A stretch of 64,000 nt of DNA from Locusta migratoria. Its lineage: Eukaryota > Arthropoda > Insecta > Orthoptera > Acrididae. Location: NCBI GenBank assembly GCA_026315105.1, contig CM048755.1, positions 756,915,301 to 756,979,300 of the forward strand, given 5' to 3'. Of the stretch, positions 33,270 through 43,972 are shown one piece after another. The notes beneath the pieces were generated by a model that searched no databases, had not been told where the DNA came from, and saw nothing but the letters and a program-made list of their open reading frames with translations. The position numbers and the translations under genes were made by a program. Positions within the stretch are counted from its first letter, which is position 1. Each line of letters begins with the position of its first letter.

Positions 33270-35100
33270 ATGTTAAGAGTTTTCATTATATATGATTATT
33301 CCCCAAGGGCTGTGAAGACCTATGTTTCGTTCGTCACAGGAGTGTTCCTCAAAATGGAGATTTCATCTAGAAATGGTGAAAATGTGTTTTTTGTTTCATG
33401 CAGCTGGCCTTCTTGCATATGCAACGTGTGCACATTTATACCCGGAATAGATATCTGCATTCGAAGAAGGGCTGACACCAGAAGAGTTCCAAAAATTTGT
33501 CACGGCAGAACATTTTGCGATTAGACGTAGCGACGAAATGTGGGTACTGGAGTGACATCAGGATACAACAAGTGTTGATGAGGTCATTCAAATCATCAGG
33601 TCGTCTGACTCATGGACGTGCGATAATGACTCGATGGGTTCAGGAATTGTATGCATCTTCAGAGATCATTCAGCACTTTGAAGAATTTTTTAGTACGGAA
33701 ATTATCTCGACTGACCAACACGTTCGGCGTAGAAAGTCACAACAAGTACGTCATACTTATCGACTATTCGAAAGTGATAATGTGGTTTGCCTCTCATTCT
33801 TTGTTCACAAATATTTATGTGTTCAAATTTATCAGCTCATTATCAAGTAGCATTACAGGAAGTGGAGCTATTAATTGTAACGATGCAGTTAATGTAGGAA
33901 GAGGTGAAGCGGGGCGAATTGTAGAGAAAACTTCGATGGCTGTTGATTTACGCCGAGACAGAATAGCCGATCGCAGCTGCGGTGCGCGCGGCCGTTCGTC
34001 GTCGGGGGTTCGAGTTCTCATTTGGTCATGGGTGTGTATGCTGTTCTTAGGATAAGTTAGTTTAAGTAGTTAGTAAGTTTAGGGACTAATAACCAAAGTA
34101 GTTAAGTCCCTTAGATTTACAAATATTTGATCTCATTTTTTTCTTTTATCTTTTTGATCATTTACACGGAAATGACAAAGTGCGACCATTAACACTTATG
34201 ACCTGCGCTTTCAAGAGTAATCACCATGCAGTTATTCTTCAGAGTAAGTTGTGTTGCGAAAACCGATAGGGGCCACCAGAAATGTCCAGAAAAGTCATAA
34301 GCTAACAACTCAATCCTTATCTTTGATGATAACTGCATGAGAAAAACACCGAAACCATTTTGTTCAATAGAGAATTGTGTCCAAGGCGACAAGCATCTCT
34401 CTCATCCTCAAGATTATGCCTATACTGAACATGGTGAATATTTATTGAGAATAACTGTTTGGGCACAATGTCTAACTTAAAAGAATTATATGGACTGTAC
34501 CACGCCTATGAGGAAACATCCTGGTAATAACCGTTGTCGTCTTTGACGGTTATTCGACTACCAGAACGAAAAGTGATGAGCACAGACGTCGTGAGGCAAA
34601 ATGTCAGTCACTTGAAATCCACTTCACAGAAAATATGACTGCGCGGTGGGCCACGAAAAGTTTCTCAACGATTGTGGAAACAAAGAACGATTTATTGCTG
34701 GTATGACAAATCATCTGGAGTCTGGTAGTATTTTGGAGCCGCAAGCGCAGGCTAACGCTGATACATTGATTATTGGAATAGCAATGCAGATAGCAGAAGC
34801 GAAGGCAACTGTGCTGGTAGGCACAAATGTCGATTTACTCGTCCTTATAATTACACTTGTTCCTGGTAATGTGCCCATTTACTTCCAATAGTCATCTGTG
34901 GGAAAATACCCTTCAGGGACTTACCACAGTATCTCTTTCCAAGACGCACTAGGACACTTGTCAAGGGAGTCTATCTCTGCATATTGTAGGCTGATGTGAT
35001 ACGACGTCATCATTGTTTGGCCAGCGGAAGAGAGAAGCATTTCGACTTTTCCACATGCTGCCCAATATACGACATATTACTTCAGGATTCAATAAACCCA
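33270..35100 (+). pseudogene. decayed member of an unnamed multicopy insect protein family (PIN/FEN-like segment)
   Basis: Pieces in several frames line up in order with a protein I know from many insect genomes as multicopy 'uncharacterized' genes. In order: HAAGLLAYATCAHLYPE (about 33400), GLTPEEFQKFVTAEHFAIRR, IRIQQVLMRSFKSSGRLTHG (about 33560), INCNDAVNVGR (about 33870), CMRKTPKPF (about 34335), GEYLLRITVWAQ (about 34435), VVFDGYSTTRTKSDEHRRRE (about 34540), FLNDCGNKERFIAGMTNHLE, ANADTLIIGIAMQIAEAKAT and VLVGTNVDLLVLIITL (34755-34855), then CDTTSSLFGQ (about 35000). The spaced acidic residues (VVFDGY, DADTLI-type, DVDLL-type, GCDTT) resemble a PIN/FEN nuclease layout; that is my inference. 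Many stops make it a pseudogene. A SINE-B sits within it at 33960-34135. Confidence 0.7.
33960..34135 (+). mobile_element. SINE-B copy 1 (diverged)
   Basis: Plus-strand tRNA-like head with GGCCGTTCGTCGTCGGGG and a B-box GGTTCGAGTTC. The body TTAGTTTAAGTAGTTAGTAAG and the AGGGACTAATAACC..TAGTTAAGTCCC segment are shared with the SINE-A/SINE-B group. It is strongly diverged and its ends are not sharply defined. It separates two parts of the 33.3-35.1 kb pseudogene, so it is younger than that gene copy. Confidence 0.75.
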
Positions 35101-35109
35101 GTGCAAATG

Positions 35110-36134
35110 CCTAAGAAGTAACAGGGGCGGGCGAGCAGTTTCTACTGACATTGTGTCATACTCCTTGTGGAACTACGTCTTAAAATAATCTTAGATACAC
35201 TTCTGCGCAGGAGTCTCCATTAGTTATTTGTGAGAAATATGAATAACACAAATAAGATGTTATTTCTATTTTTAACATCAAATTGTGATCATTTGTGACA
35301 CTCCATATTGTCGGTCAGTGTGTTCTTTCATCTTTTTTTTTCTTCACGATGTATTAGTTATTGCTAATCACAGTGTACCATTGTAAGGTGATCCAATGAC
35401 AAAACAATATAGTTGTTAATGGTTACTATTTTTTCATAATAATTTACGACTCACCTTTACCCAGGCAGAAAAGTTGGTAAATACTAAAGCAAATCTGCAC
35501 ACCGAAAAGAATGCGTCTCTATCATTCAGGTAAATTTGTAATACAAATCAGCACTTTGTGCTGTCTAGATATATGCCTAATTATTTTTGTAAAAATAAAC
35601 CTAGAGATGTTTTCAATATTTACAAAAGAGGCGTTTCACTGTTCTTTGATAATATTTACATTTAAATGCGAAAAAGTCGCTTAAAATTCCAACACGTAGT
35701 CTGAATAGCGAAAAATCACACCGCACAGTTAATAAATTCAGATAACGCTCTTATTATTAATTGTGGGGAAACATATTGGTATTATTTTAAAGCTCTAAGA
35801 CTGTGCTACATGACTAATGAAAAATTGTAATTGTGTCGCATACTTACCTAATTATTCAAAGAGAAACTTTAAAAAGATTGATAAACAACATTTTCTCATT
35901 TTTTGCTTCATAAAACTCCGACTAAATCTTAGAAACATGTAAGATGATGTTACATTAACATACCAGCAGAAGTGCGTCTAGTTACTGTGCTGGCCCGCAG
36001 TTCCGAGTAGCCATCGTGGCTTGCAGCTGCCTGAGACCCCAGCAATGCTGGGTTTTTTCCTGTAACGTGTGGCAGCGCAGCGTAACTTGGATTCTTCTAA
36101 CAACTCATGGCTGGCACACATTGCTGGGGTATCA
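35110..36134. other. unassigned A+T-rich DNA, no gene recognised
   Basis: No open frame above about 60 codons and no repeat family recognised. A short GCTGCCTGAGACCCCAGCAATGCTGGG hairpin-like phrase occurs near 36025, described here without spelling more of it. Confidence 0.45.
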
Positions 36135-36146
36135 GCTGACGTTCTT

Positions 36147-36346
36147 CAAAAAATGTTCTAATGTTTGTAGAGCTTATGGGACTTAACTACGGGGTCATCA
36201 GTCCCTAAACTTACAAACTAATTATGAACTAGCTACAACTAAGGACGGCACAAATATCCATGTCCGAGGGGGGATTTGAATCCCCGACCGTAGTGGCCGT
36301 GCAGACCGTGACTGGCGCGCCGCAGTCCCCTCGGCCACAGCGGCCG
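36147..36346 (-). mobile_element. SINE-A copy 4
   Basis: Complete minus-strand copy. Flanking 12-bp repeats GCTGACGTTCTT (36135-36146) and GCTGCCGTTCTT (36347-36358) differ at one base, so the target duplication has begun to diverge. Confidence 0.92.
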
Positions 36347-36535
36347 GCTGCCGTTCTTACCGTCGACTATAGCGTCATCTATTTGCAGTAGGTGTCAAGA
36401 GACTGTCTTTCGTACAGGATCAACGTTAGTTAAACTTGATGAGGAAGCTGTTATCGACAGACGTGCAATAATATTTCATTGCATATTTTTGGAAATATTT
36501 TGGTTTCACTTTGTGGGATAACAGCAGTCATATTT

Positions 36536-36783
36536 AAATTTATATATAATAAACAGTGTAGAGTGCAATGATTTTTTATTTAGTCAGCTAGTTTCGGGCC
36601 TTTTTTGGACCATCTTCAGGACTGTAACTCCATTGATGTCATGGAGGTGGGCAGGTGCTTCGGAGTCTTGAGCAGTGACACACTGGGAGACTCCGAAGTA
36701 CCTGTCCAGCTACAGTCCAGAAGATAGTCCAAAAACAAAAGGACCGAAACTTGCACTCTAGACTGGTTTTTATATATAAATAT
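36536..36783. repeat. imperfect long palindrome (fold-back), possible Penelope terminus
   Basis: The left half runs TTTATATATAATAAACAGTG, GAGTGCAATG, GTTTCGGGCC, TTTGGACCATCTTCAGGACTG. The right half mirrors it as CAGTCCAGAAGATAGTCC, GGACCGAAACTTGCACTC and TTTTATATATAAA. An inner pair, CAGGTGCTTCGGAGTCT with AGACTCCGAAGTACCTG (about 36651-36703), makes a tight central stem. The GAAGATGGTCC..GGCCCGAAAC phrase resembles the terminal region of Penelope-like elements, which can form inverted pairs; that link is inference. Confidence 0.75.
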
Positions 36784-37597
36784 TTTATTTGATACTGGCT
36801 GTAAGCCCGGCGTTGCCCAGGTACTTAATTACTCCAGTGTTGAGTTAGTCCACCCCTACTTCCTTTCTCTTTCTAGTTCCCCCTCTCTCTGTTAATTCCC
36901 TCTAACCCCTCTCCACCTCCAGCTTTCTCTGTCACTCACCTCCTCTGTTGACTGCCATGGTGATCAGTGACGTAGTGTCTAAGTTTACTGCAAGGTACCC
37001 TCCGCCATGTATAGTACGAAATCTTTGGTAGACGGAGATGTTTCTCTTGTTTTGAAGGTTAAGTGTGCAAAATTTCATCAAGATCGTAATAAAATCGCAG
37101 ATTTTGTCCAAGTTCGTAAGCAAAGTACCCTCTACCATTCGCCATAAAAAAATTTACGTATACAGTGTTTTTTTTCTTGTTCTGAAGATCAAGTGTGCAA
37201 AGTTTCAACGCAATTGGAAGAACGGTATGGCAGCGAAGAAAATGCGAACAAACATACAGACAAATAAACATACATTCATTTTTATACATTAGATCTGACC
37301 ACTCCAACTCCAGCATTCACAGGGAACACTTATGACCTCGAACTCTCGGAAACCGTGCTTGGAATAACGCGCAATCATAAACAGGACAATCTTGTGCGTC
37401 ATTTACATGCCAAACGTTGCATGTAACATTTTAACAGAGAGAAACAAAGTAACACGATATCCGTACCATAGGAAGGAAATTATATATAATGTAATGGCTT
37501 CAGTGTATCATTACATATTCAGTCAGCAACGCCACAAACTCTCTGTTAAAAATACTTATAATAGCACAGTGCACATATACAGCAGTACCACACTACA
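36784..37597. other. unassigned repeat-like DNA
   Basis: AGCCCGGCGTTGCCCAGGTA (36812-36831) is a phrase I associate with dispersed arthropod repeats. Two related segments (about 37055-37140 and 37183-37225) share GAAG.T.AAGTGTGCAAA.TTTCA. The end is rich in ACAAACATACA-type repeats (37247-37275), a possible retroposon tail. No protein was recognised. Confidence 0.4.
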
Positions 37598-37608
37598 CTC
37601 AGGCAAAA

Positions 37609-37879
37609 AAATGTTTCAAATGTGTGTATAGCTTATGGGACTTAACTACGGAGTCATCAGTCCCTAAACTTACAAACTACTTATGAACTAGCTAATCTAC
37701 ATCTACATATATACTCCGCAATTCACCGTGAGGTGCGTGGCGGAGGGTACACTGTACCACTGTACTAATCCTAAGGACGGCACAAATATCCATGCCCGAG
37801 GGGGATTCGAACCCCCGACCGTAGTGGCCGTGCAGATCGTGACTGGAGCGCCTCAATCCCCTCGGCCACCGCGGCCGGC
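37609..37879 (-). mobile_element. SINE-A copy 5, split by a LINE tail
   Basis: Minus-strand SINE-A with target duplication CTCAGGCAAAA at 37598-37608 and 37880-37890. It is interrupted at 37698-37764 by the 3' end of a Jockey-like LINE. Removing that segment restores the usual GAACTAGCTAAT..CTAAGGACGG body. Confidence 0.95.
37698..37764 (-). mobile_element. Jockey-like LINE 3' tail, ~67 bp, inserted in SINE-A
   Basis: The minus strand reads ..GTGTACCCTCCGCCACG.. through ATGTAGATGTA, the same terminus as at 8763-8827 and 61750-61809. CTAATC occurs on both sides (37692-37697, 37765-37770) and fits a short target duplication. It is an extremely 5'-truncated retrotransposition. Confidence 0.85.
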
Positions 37880-37901
37880 CTCAGGCAAAATACCAGTTTC
37901 A

Positions 37902-38103
37902 AAATGTTCAAATGTTTGTAAATCTATCGGACCAAACTGCGTGGTCATCAGTCCGTAGCTTACAAACTACTTAAACCTAGGTAAACTAACCTAAGGACAA
38001 CACACACACACATGCCCCAGGGAGGACTCGAACCTCCACGGCGAGCAACCGCGCGCTCCGCACCGAGACGCTTTATACCGCTCGGCTACTCCACCGCGGT
38101 AAT
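37902..38103 (-). mobile_element. SINE-B copy 2, full length
   Basis: Minus-strand SINE of a second tRNA-derived family: head ..GCGGTGGAGTAGCCGAGCGG, B-box GGTTCGAGTCC-type, and a body with TAGTTTGTAAGC and GACTGATGACCACGCAGTTTG-like sequence. The target duplication ATACCAGTTTCA is at 37890-37901 and 38104-38115. It sits 11 bp from the end of SINE-A copy 5. SINE-B shares body motifs with SINE-A but has a different tRNA-like head. Confidence 0.93.
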
Positions 38104-38279
38104 ATACCAGTTTCATAGATAGCTGCAAGCGCAGTTATAATTTAAAAAACATCTACGGACAAGGATCCTACCAACTGAAAATCATACCGGCCTACATGTT
38201 TACTCAGTACTTTAGCTAAGGTACAAGAACGCCTGTTGTGCAATTAACTTCAGACACATAGAGAGCTAATCGGACTCAA

Positions 38280-38960
38280 CCAAATCAATATTGCTTTCGT
38301 AAGCAGAGATCAATAAATGACGCAATGAATCATGCCTGTAGTCTAGTCAATCAAACCTTCAACAATTATGCCATCTCCATCATGATTGATATAACCGGGG
38401 CGTTTGATGACTTAGGGTGCCCTGCCTTGTTTGCTGATTTAAGATAACTAAAGATACCAGCTGCCCTTTACTACAGCTTAAGGGATTATTGTAAAGACAG
38501 AGTTACCGAGTGGTGCACTGGGAAACGCAAAGTAATCAAGAAAATTACCAAAGGATGTATACTAGGCTCCATCTGCGGACCCATATTCTGGGCCATTATG
38601 ATACAGTCCCTATTAGTACGAACTTGAACTTCGACGGAATTGTAACATATTCCGACGATTTGTTAGCTGTTGTATCGTCCAATTCAAGAGCAAAACATGA
38701 AGAAAAGGCAGATGTCCAGCTGGTGTGCCGAAAATAAACTGTCAACCGCCCCTCACAAGACGTTATACATCCTACTCGAATGATCTCTTATCAGAGACCC
38801 TTCAGTAAAGTTAGGGGCTACAAATATAACTAGGTGTAGTCATTGATGAAAATCTGCTTCAAGGAGGACATGCACGTGACTGCAGATAACGCTGAAAAGA
38901 TGCTGCATAAACAAGCCAGAATAAATACCATATAGACACGTTACAGAACCAACAGTTTAA
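38280..38960 (+). pseudogene. R1-like LINE reverse transcriptase fragment
   Basis: Translated pieces match an R1-clade RT in order: SIMIDITGAFDDLGCPALFA (motif A; IDITGAFDD), LKIPAALYYSLRDYCKDRV, TEWCTGKRKVIKKITKGCIL then GSICGPIFWAIMI (motif B), GIVTYSDDLLAVVSSNSRAK (motif C, YSDD for the usual YADD), WCAENKLSTAPHKTLYILLE and VVIDENLLQGGHAR. Stops, shifts and losses occur between pieces. It ends against RTE-like copy c at about 38960. R1 elements often target rDNA, but related clades are dispersed; no rDNA is seen here. Confidence 0.8.
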
Positions 38961-38970
38961 TAAGTCATGC

Positions 38971-40135
38971 TTGCAGATTTTAACACGAATTATTTACAGA
39001 AGGATGGAAAAGTTGGTAGAAGCCGACCTTGGGGAAGATCAATTTGGATTCAGGAGAAATGTAGGAACTCGGGAGGCAATCCCGACTTTACGGCTTATCC
39101 TAGAAGATAGATTAAGAAAAGGCAAACTTACATTTCTAGCTTTTGTAGATTTGGAGAAGGCTTTTGACAATGTTGATTGGAATACACTCTTTCAGATCTT
39201 GAAATCAGCAGGAGTAAAATATAGGGATCGGAAGGTTATTTACAACTTGTACAAAAACCAGACATCAGTTATCAGAGTTGAAGGGCACTAAAGAGATGCA
39301 GAGGTTGGGAAGGGTGTAAGACAGGATTGCTGCCTTTCTCCAATGTTGTTCAATTTGTATATTATAAAGGAAAGCAAGGAGAAATTTGGAGAAGGAATCA
39401 AAGTTCAGGGTGAAGAAATAAAAACATTGCGTTTTGCTGATGACATTTTAATTCTGTCAGAGACAGCAAAGGACCTGGAGGAGTAATTGAACGGAATGGA
39501 CTGTGTGTTGAAAGGAGCATATAAGATGAACATTAACAAGAGCAAAACAAGGGTAACGGAGTGCAGCCTAAGAAAATCAGATGATGCTGAAGGAATTAGA
39601 TTAGGTAACGAAACAATAAAGGAGGTAGATGAGTTTTGTTACTTAGGCAGTAAAATAACAAATGATGGTCGCAGTACAGAGGATATAAAATGCAGAATGG
39701 CAATGGGGAGAAAAAGAAAAATTTCTTAACATCGAACACTAAGCTAAGCATAAGGAAGTCCTTTCTGAAGGCATTTGTGTGGAGTGTTGCTTTGTATGGG
39801 AGTGAGACATGGACGATAAAGAGTGCTTACAGGAAGAGGATAGAGGCTTTTGAAATGTGGTGTTACAGAAGAATGCTGAAGATTAGGTGGGTGGATCGTG
39901 TAACTAATGAGGAGGTACTGAACAGAATTGGGGAGAAAAGGAATTTCTGGCATACCTTGACTGAAAGAAGGGATCGATTGGTAAGACACGTTCTTAGACA
40001 TCAAGAAATTGTGAATTTAGCGTTGGAGGGAGACCAAGAGATGATTGTAGTAAGCAAATTCAAATGGACGTAGGTTGCCGTTCTTATGAGGAGCTGAAGA
40101 GGCTTGCTCAAGATAGATTAAGTTGTAGAGCTTCT
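38971..40135 (+). pseudogene. RTE-like LINE copy c: reverse transcriptase to C-terminus
   Basis: The best RT of this family in the window. The frame from 38971 reads ILTRIIYRRMEKLVEADLGE, DQFGFRRNVGTREAIPTLRL and FVDLEKAFDNVDWNTLFQIL (motif A). After a stop at 39289 the same frame continues with VGKGVRQDCCLSPMLFNLYI (motif B), LRFADDILILSETAKDLEE (motif C, FADD), a stop at 39484, then ECSLRKSDDAEGIRLGNETI. A shift near 39700 leads to FLKAFVWSVALYGSETWTIK and EMWCYRRMLKIRWVDRVTN up to the terminal QDRLSCRAS. The 5' half (endonuclease) and the 3' tail are missing. Confidence 0.93.
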
Positions 40136-40139
40136 ACTT

Positions 40140-41385
40140 TCGGAAAGGTTTGTTGTGTTTTATCTGCTTTTATTAAAGAATTTAAGGATGATATACTTAG
40201 ATCTGGAGATTCATTTGGAATGTTTTTCCAACATTGTTTTAAATGAAAACATTCTGATATGAGGACATCAGCATTAACGTTTGCATGATAAAATTCTGCA
40301 AATTCTTTGCACCTGTTTCTCAACTGTTTTTTCTTTCTTTAAACTGAGAAAGGAAAGTAAAATGTTTGCTTACTTTCTCGTATGCTTCTGAAAGTCGCTT
40401 CAAACTAGAATCCAATGTGTCGATTATAGGCAGAAAAACGTCTACACGAAATTTTTAAAAACGTCTATTGTGACGTTACAACTCTGTAAAGTTGCATTTG
40501 TGTTGTTTATAGTTATCAAAAGGCCATCCCAAATCTCCGTTAGGAGAATGGTCTCTATTTTTATCATTTTCTTGCAAAGGCTTTGAACTTCATTTCTTGT
40601 TTCCACTGGCTGATTAGTGTTGCTATTAATTGACTATAAAGCTTCAAAATATCATTGTAGCATTTATACAAAGCGTTAAGAGCGTCAGCACGAGCAGTCC
40701 ATATGGTTTCAGAGAGGGACTTCAGAACTTTATTTGCACCTAAACATTCTTTCAAAACACTCCACCGATTGTTCGAAGCAGAAAAAAGGTGAACAATTTC
40801 TGGACAAACTGGAAGTATGCTACTGCTTCAGAAACACATGCAGCCGCCTGAACACCTACTAAATTTAGTGAATGTGTGGCACATGGTACAAAATAAAAAA
40901 TTCACATTTTTCTTTTATTTTGCCTGAAGACCTGAGTACTTTCCATTCACATTTGCTGCATTATCATAGCTCTGTCCGCAGCAATATTTACTGAATTGTC
41001 AAAGCTATCCAAAAACTTCATAACAGTATCTTCTATACTTTGAGCCCGATGCTCTTCGATAGGCAAAAATTTGCAAAAATCTCTCAATAGGCTGGCCATC
41101 TTTCAAGTACCGAACGATAAAAGTTAGCTGGTCAACATGGGAGAGATATGGCGAGGAATCTACGCTTATTGAATAGTATTTGACTGCTTTTAATTCGTTG
41201 ACAAGCGTCGTTAACACTTTCTGTCCCATTACATTAATAAATTGATTGCAAATATTTGCAGACAAATATGATGTACTTCCTTTGCCACGATTGCCATACT
41301 TCGGTATATGATCAGCAAGAAAAGGATCAAATTCGCTTGTTCATTCTAGGCATCCCAAATAATTACCATTGTTTTCAGACCCCAT
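40140..41385 (-). pseudogene. ZMYM1-like hAT transposase pseudogene
   Basis: The minus strand from 41385 reads MGSENNGNYLG, a stop, EFDPFLADHIPKYGNRGKGS, NICNQFINVMGQKVLTTLVN, AVKYYSISVDSSPYLSHVDQ and LTFIVRYLKDGQPIERFLQ, with the first catalytic Asp in ISVDSS. Then GQSYDNAANVNGKYSGLQAK (second Asp region), RWSVLKECLGANKVLKSLSE, IWTARADALNALYKCYNDIL and, near 40300-40150, FHLKQCWKNIPNESPDLSIS. This matches 'zinc finger MYM-type protein 1-like' proteins encoded by hAT transposons. Stops and frame changes occur throughout. It directly adjoins RTE-like copy c. Confidence 0.85.
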
Positions 41386-41545
41386 AATATCATTTTTTGC
41401 ACGAAACCCTAGTCCCCTTGACGCCTAAAATTTCACAGATGCAACAGTTCTTTGCGATATGCCCCTCCAATAGTTGACCTCAGCATTAATCTGGGAAAGC
41501 AATCCACTATCAACTCGTCCAATAATTTTGCTTCTCACACATGCT

Positions 41546-41564
41546 CCCCCCCCCCCCCCCCCCC
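41546..41564. repeat. C-tract (19 C)
   Basis: A homopolymer run. The surrounding 41.45-41.66 kb holds no recognisable gene. Confidence 0.9.
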
Positions 41565-41779
41565 ACAAGGGTGGGGATGGGTGGCCCCTGGTGCTGACGG
41601 GGACCCGAGCCCAGCCCTAAATGATTCAATTCTTTGGTTATTGAAATTAAAAACAAACTAGAAAAAAACATGTAGAATATTTTGCATCCAACGAAATTTT
41701 AGAAGATTCTACAGGCAATTGTAGTAGATATTTATAATAAATCGCTTATCTTAAATGATTACTTCGATTGGTGCTGTTA

Positions 41780-42645
41780 GTTATTGCCATTGGTTGGTAC
41801 TGTATGTATGTATTAACTAAGATTACCAACCGTACAGATCTTTTCGGGACAGTCACGATTTTTGTGTTTGTCCCGAATTTTTTCAAAGGTAATTCGGTAC
41901 ACCTATTTGTCCCAGATTTAACACTTATGTTCAGATTTAGAAATTTATCTGACCTGTATCGGTCTATTTCATTATTAGTTTCAATTATGATAGGAAACTG
42001 TTTGACAAAAAGGTTTCTTTAGACTTTCGAATCCGTTTCAAACTGTTTCCACTGAGCATACGCGCACGAACTATACCAGTGAGAAAATCAGTGAATGGAC
42101 TGCTAACACCAGTTTTCCAGGTCAAATATGGATTTATATTATTTATCATTTCAGACAGAATCATGTGCCATTCTCAAATGAGCTTAAGCTAGTGCAGTTT
42201 CTTTTCTGCCTTTCCGGAAATAATGCTGTTACTGAAAGGATATTTTCCCCACATGAATAATATATCGACAAGTGATAAAACACAGCTTGCCGTAGAAATT
42301 GTGAAATCAATATTAGTAACTAGAATAAATTATTATGAAACTTGTGTAGAATTTTTTCACATGTTGTTGAAAAATAAGGACTTACTGAAGAAAATTCACA
42401 GCACTGTCAATTGCAGTTATTCTGATCACAGTCCTTCATCATATAGGTATTAATAAAGTGTAAATTAATGTACTTTTTGTAACATCTTAAACTGATATTT
42501 TGTTATTATTACTTTCACTACAATCTTCTTCTAATATACTGAAAACATATATACAAATTACAAAATTTGTAATGTGTCCCGGATTTGGATCTAGAAAATG
42601 TGGTTATGTCCCGAAATTGAATCTAGAAAATATGGTCTCTTTAGC
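41780..42645 (+). mobile_element. hAT-derived deletion element containing a dimerisation domain
   Basis: The left part has GGGACAGTCACGATTTTTGT and TTTGTCCCGAATTTTTTC. The right part has TGTCCCGGATTTGGATCTAG and ATGTCCCGAAATTGAATCTAG, so TGTCCCG-type subterminal motifs occur at both ends. The interior retains only the C-terminal transposase block (42120-42450). This fits a hAT copy with a large internal deletion. Exact termini and an 8-bp duplication could not be fixed. Confidence 0.5.
42120..42450 (+). pseudogene. hAT C-terminal dimerisation region
   Basis: Translation gives LVQFLFCLSGNNAVTERIFS, KTQLAVEIVKSILVTRINYY and FFHMLLKNKDLLKKIHSTVN. The order (CLSG/CIPG..N..ERIFS, then AILV..N, then F..ML...LLKKIH) is the hAT family C-terminal dimerisation domain. 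It is the part missing from the minus-strand hAT at 16.8-18.0 kb and is probably from the same family. Confidence 0.75.
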
Positions 42646-43089
42646 ATTAACACAGTATGCAATGTTTTCTCCTTGTGGAGTACACTCACTGAACAGAAAC
42701 TGTACTTATGCTGCTGAACTGAATTACGACGTGATTCTTTTTTAGAAATGTTTGTATTCTTTCTTCTCTATTAGGGCTGTTGGGAATTGTTGAAACAACG
42801 TGTCCCTTTGTCTAAGTCATGTTGCAATCAAAGGCTACAAATACTCCGCTAAATTCTGAAGCAACATTCTTCAATCTCCAAAGTTTTACACGTGTTCCTG
42901 CTGTATTAACTCCATCAGCAAAAAATATTTGACAGCTTTCAAAAGCCTCTTGATATCATTTAGGGGCAATATCTTGAGCTATTTTCACCACAAAAATAGT
43001 CATACAGAACAAAGGAATTTCCCTCAACATAGACATACGGTGATTAACGTAAAGACATTATGACACCACTTTCAATTAAGAAAAAGTAG

Positions 43090-43405
43090 TTGCTGAGGCA
43101 CTTGGCATTTCATCAGAGATTATCAATAGGAAAACTGATGCAAATGAAAGGACAGCTGAACAACTTCAGCTATAAGCATCAAATTAATTCAGATCTTTTT
43201 TCCTTTCCTGTTTTTAATACAGTAATGCAGGATTTGAGAACAATATTTGCGAGATAAGACCGATTTTTTCATCATTTTCACCAGTTTTTGGCTTTTGTGG
43301 ACATAGAAAATAAGGAACTAAAAGTTAAAATCACCAATTACATCTCAAAGTATCCTTCAGATTTAGCAGATACTGCTGACAGCTTCTTTGAAATTCTACC
43401 CATGT
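43090..43405 (+). pseudogene. probable hAT/ZMYM1-like fragment
   Basis: Pieces in three frames: VAEALGISSEIINRKTDANE, FNTVMQDLRTIFAR and NKELKVKITNYISKYPSDLA. They fit the helical insertion region of hAT transposases, where a ..L...F..F....PSDL.. pattern follows. It is short and heavily broken, so the call is tentative. A hAT-like terminus, CAGGGCCGGATTAA, lies at 43538. Confidence 0.4.
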
Positions 43406-43972
43406 AGACCGTCTTCAGTAGGCTTGCAGTCTGTCAACCATAAAAGGAACAATTGAAGGTTTTCAGCACGTTTATGTGAAAAGCTTGAAGCAATTTGTTG
43501 GTACTGAGTTGAACCTTTAGACATTTTTGTTCGATTCAGGGCCGGATTAAAGACCTCTGTGGACGCCGGGGACCCCGCCGTCATCGCCTTCGAAATTTGT
43601 CACTATTTAACGAACAGTCTTGTTTCATAGTAAAAGGGAAAAAATATCGAATTTAGAATATTAGCATGATGCATTCACACGAATTCCGCCATCGAGAGCA
43701 ACTTTATTGGTGTTTCTACTTTCCCTTTAACGGGACATAAGTGTTGAATGCCACGGCACTATTATTTCACGTGAACCAGCGACAATAGGCATTTGGAGTT
43801 GTTCCAATCGGCCGCCGATTTGTTTCGAAACACCAGAAATGTTTGCTGTCGCCGACAGGCACAGTTCGCCTTTTTGCGTACAATGCAGCGCTTTAGGTCC
43901 ACAACAGTGGGTAGTGTCTGCAGAGGCTGTCTTCAGTCGGTGCAACATCTGAAGTAAAATGCAATTCCTCCG

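Noticed and set aside
43538..43560. Complete hAT element starting at CAGGGCCGGATTAA
   Set aside because: No opposite terminus or 8-bp duplication could be found.
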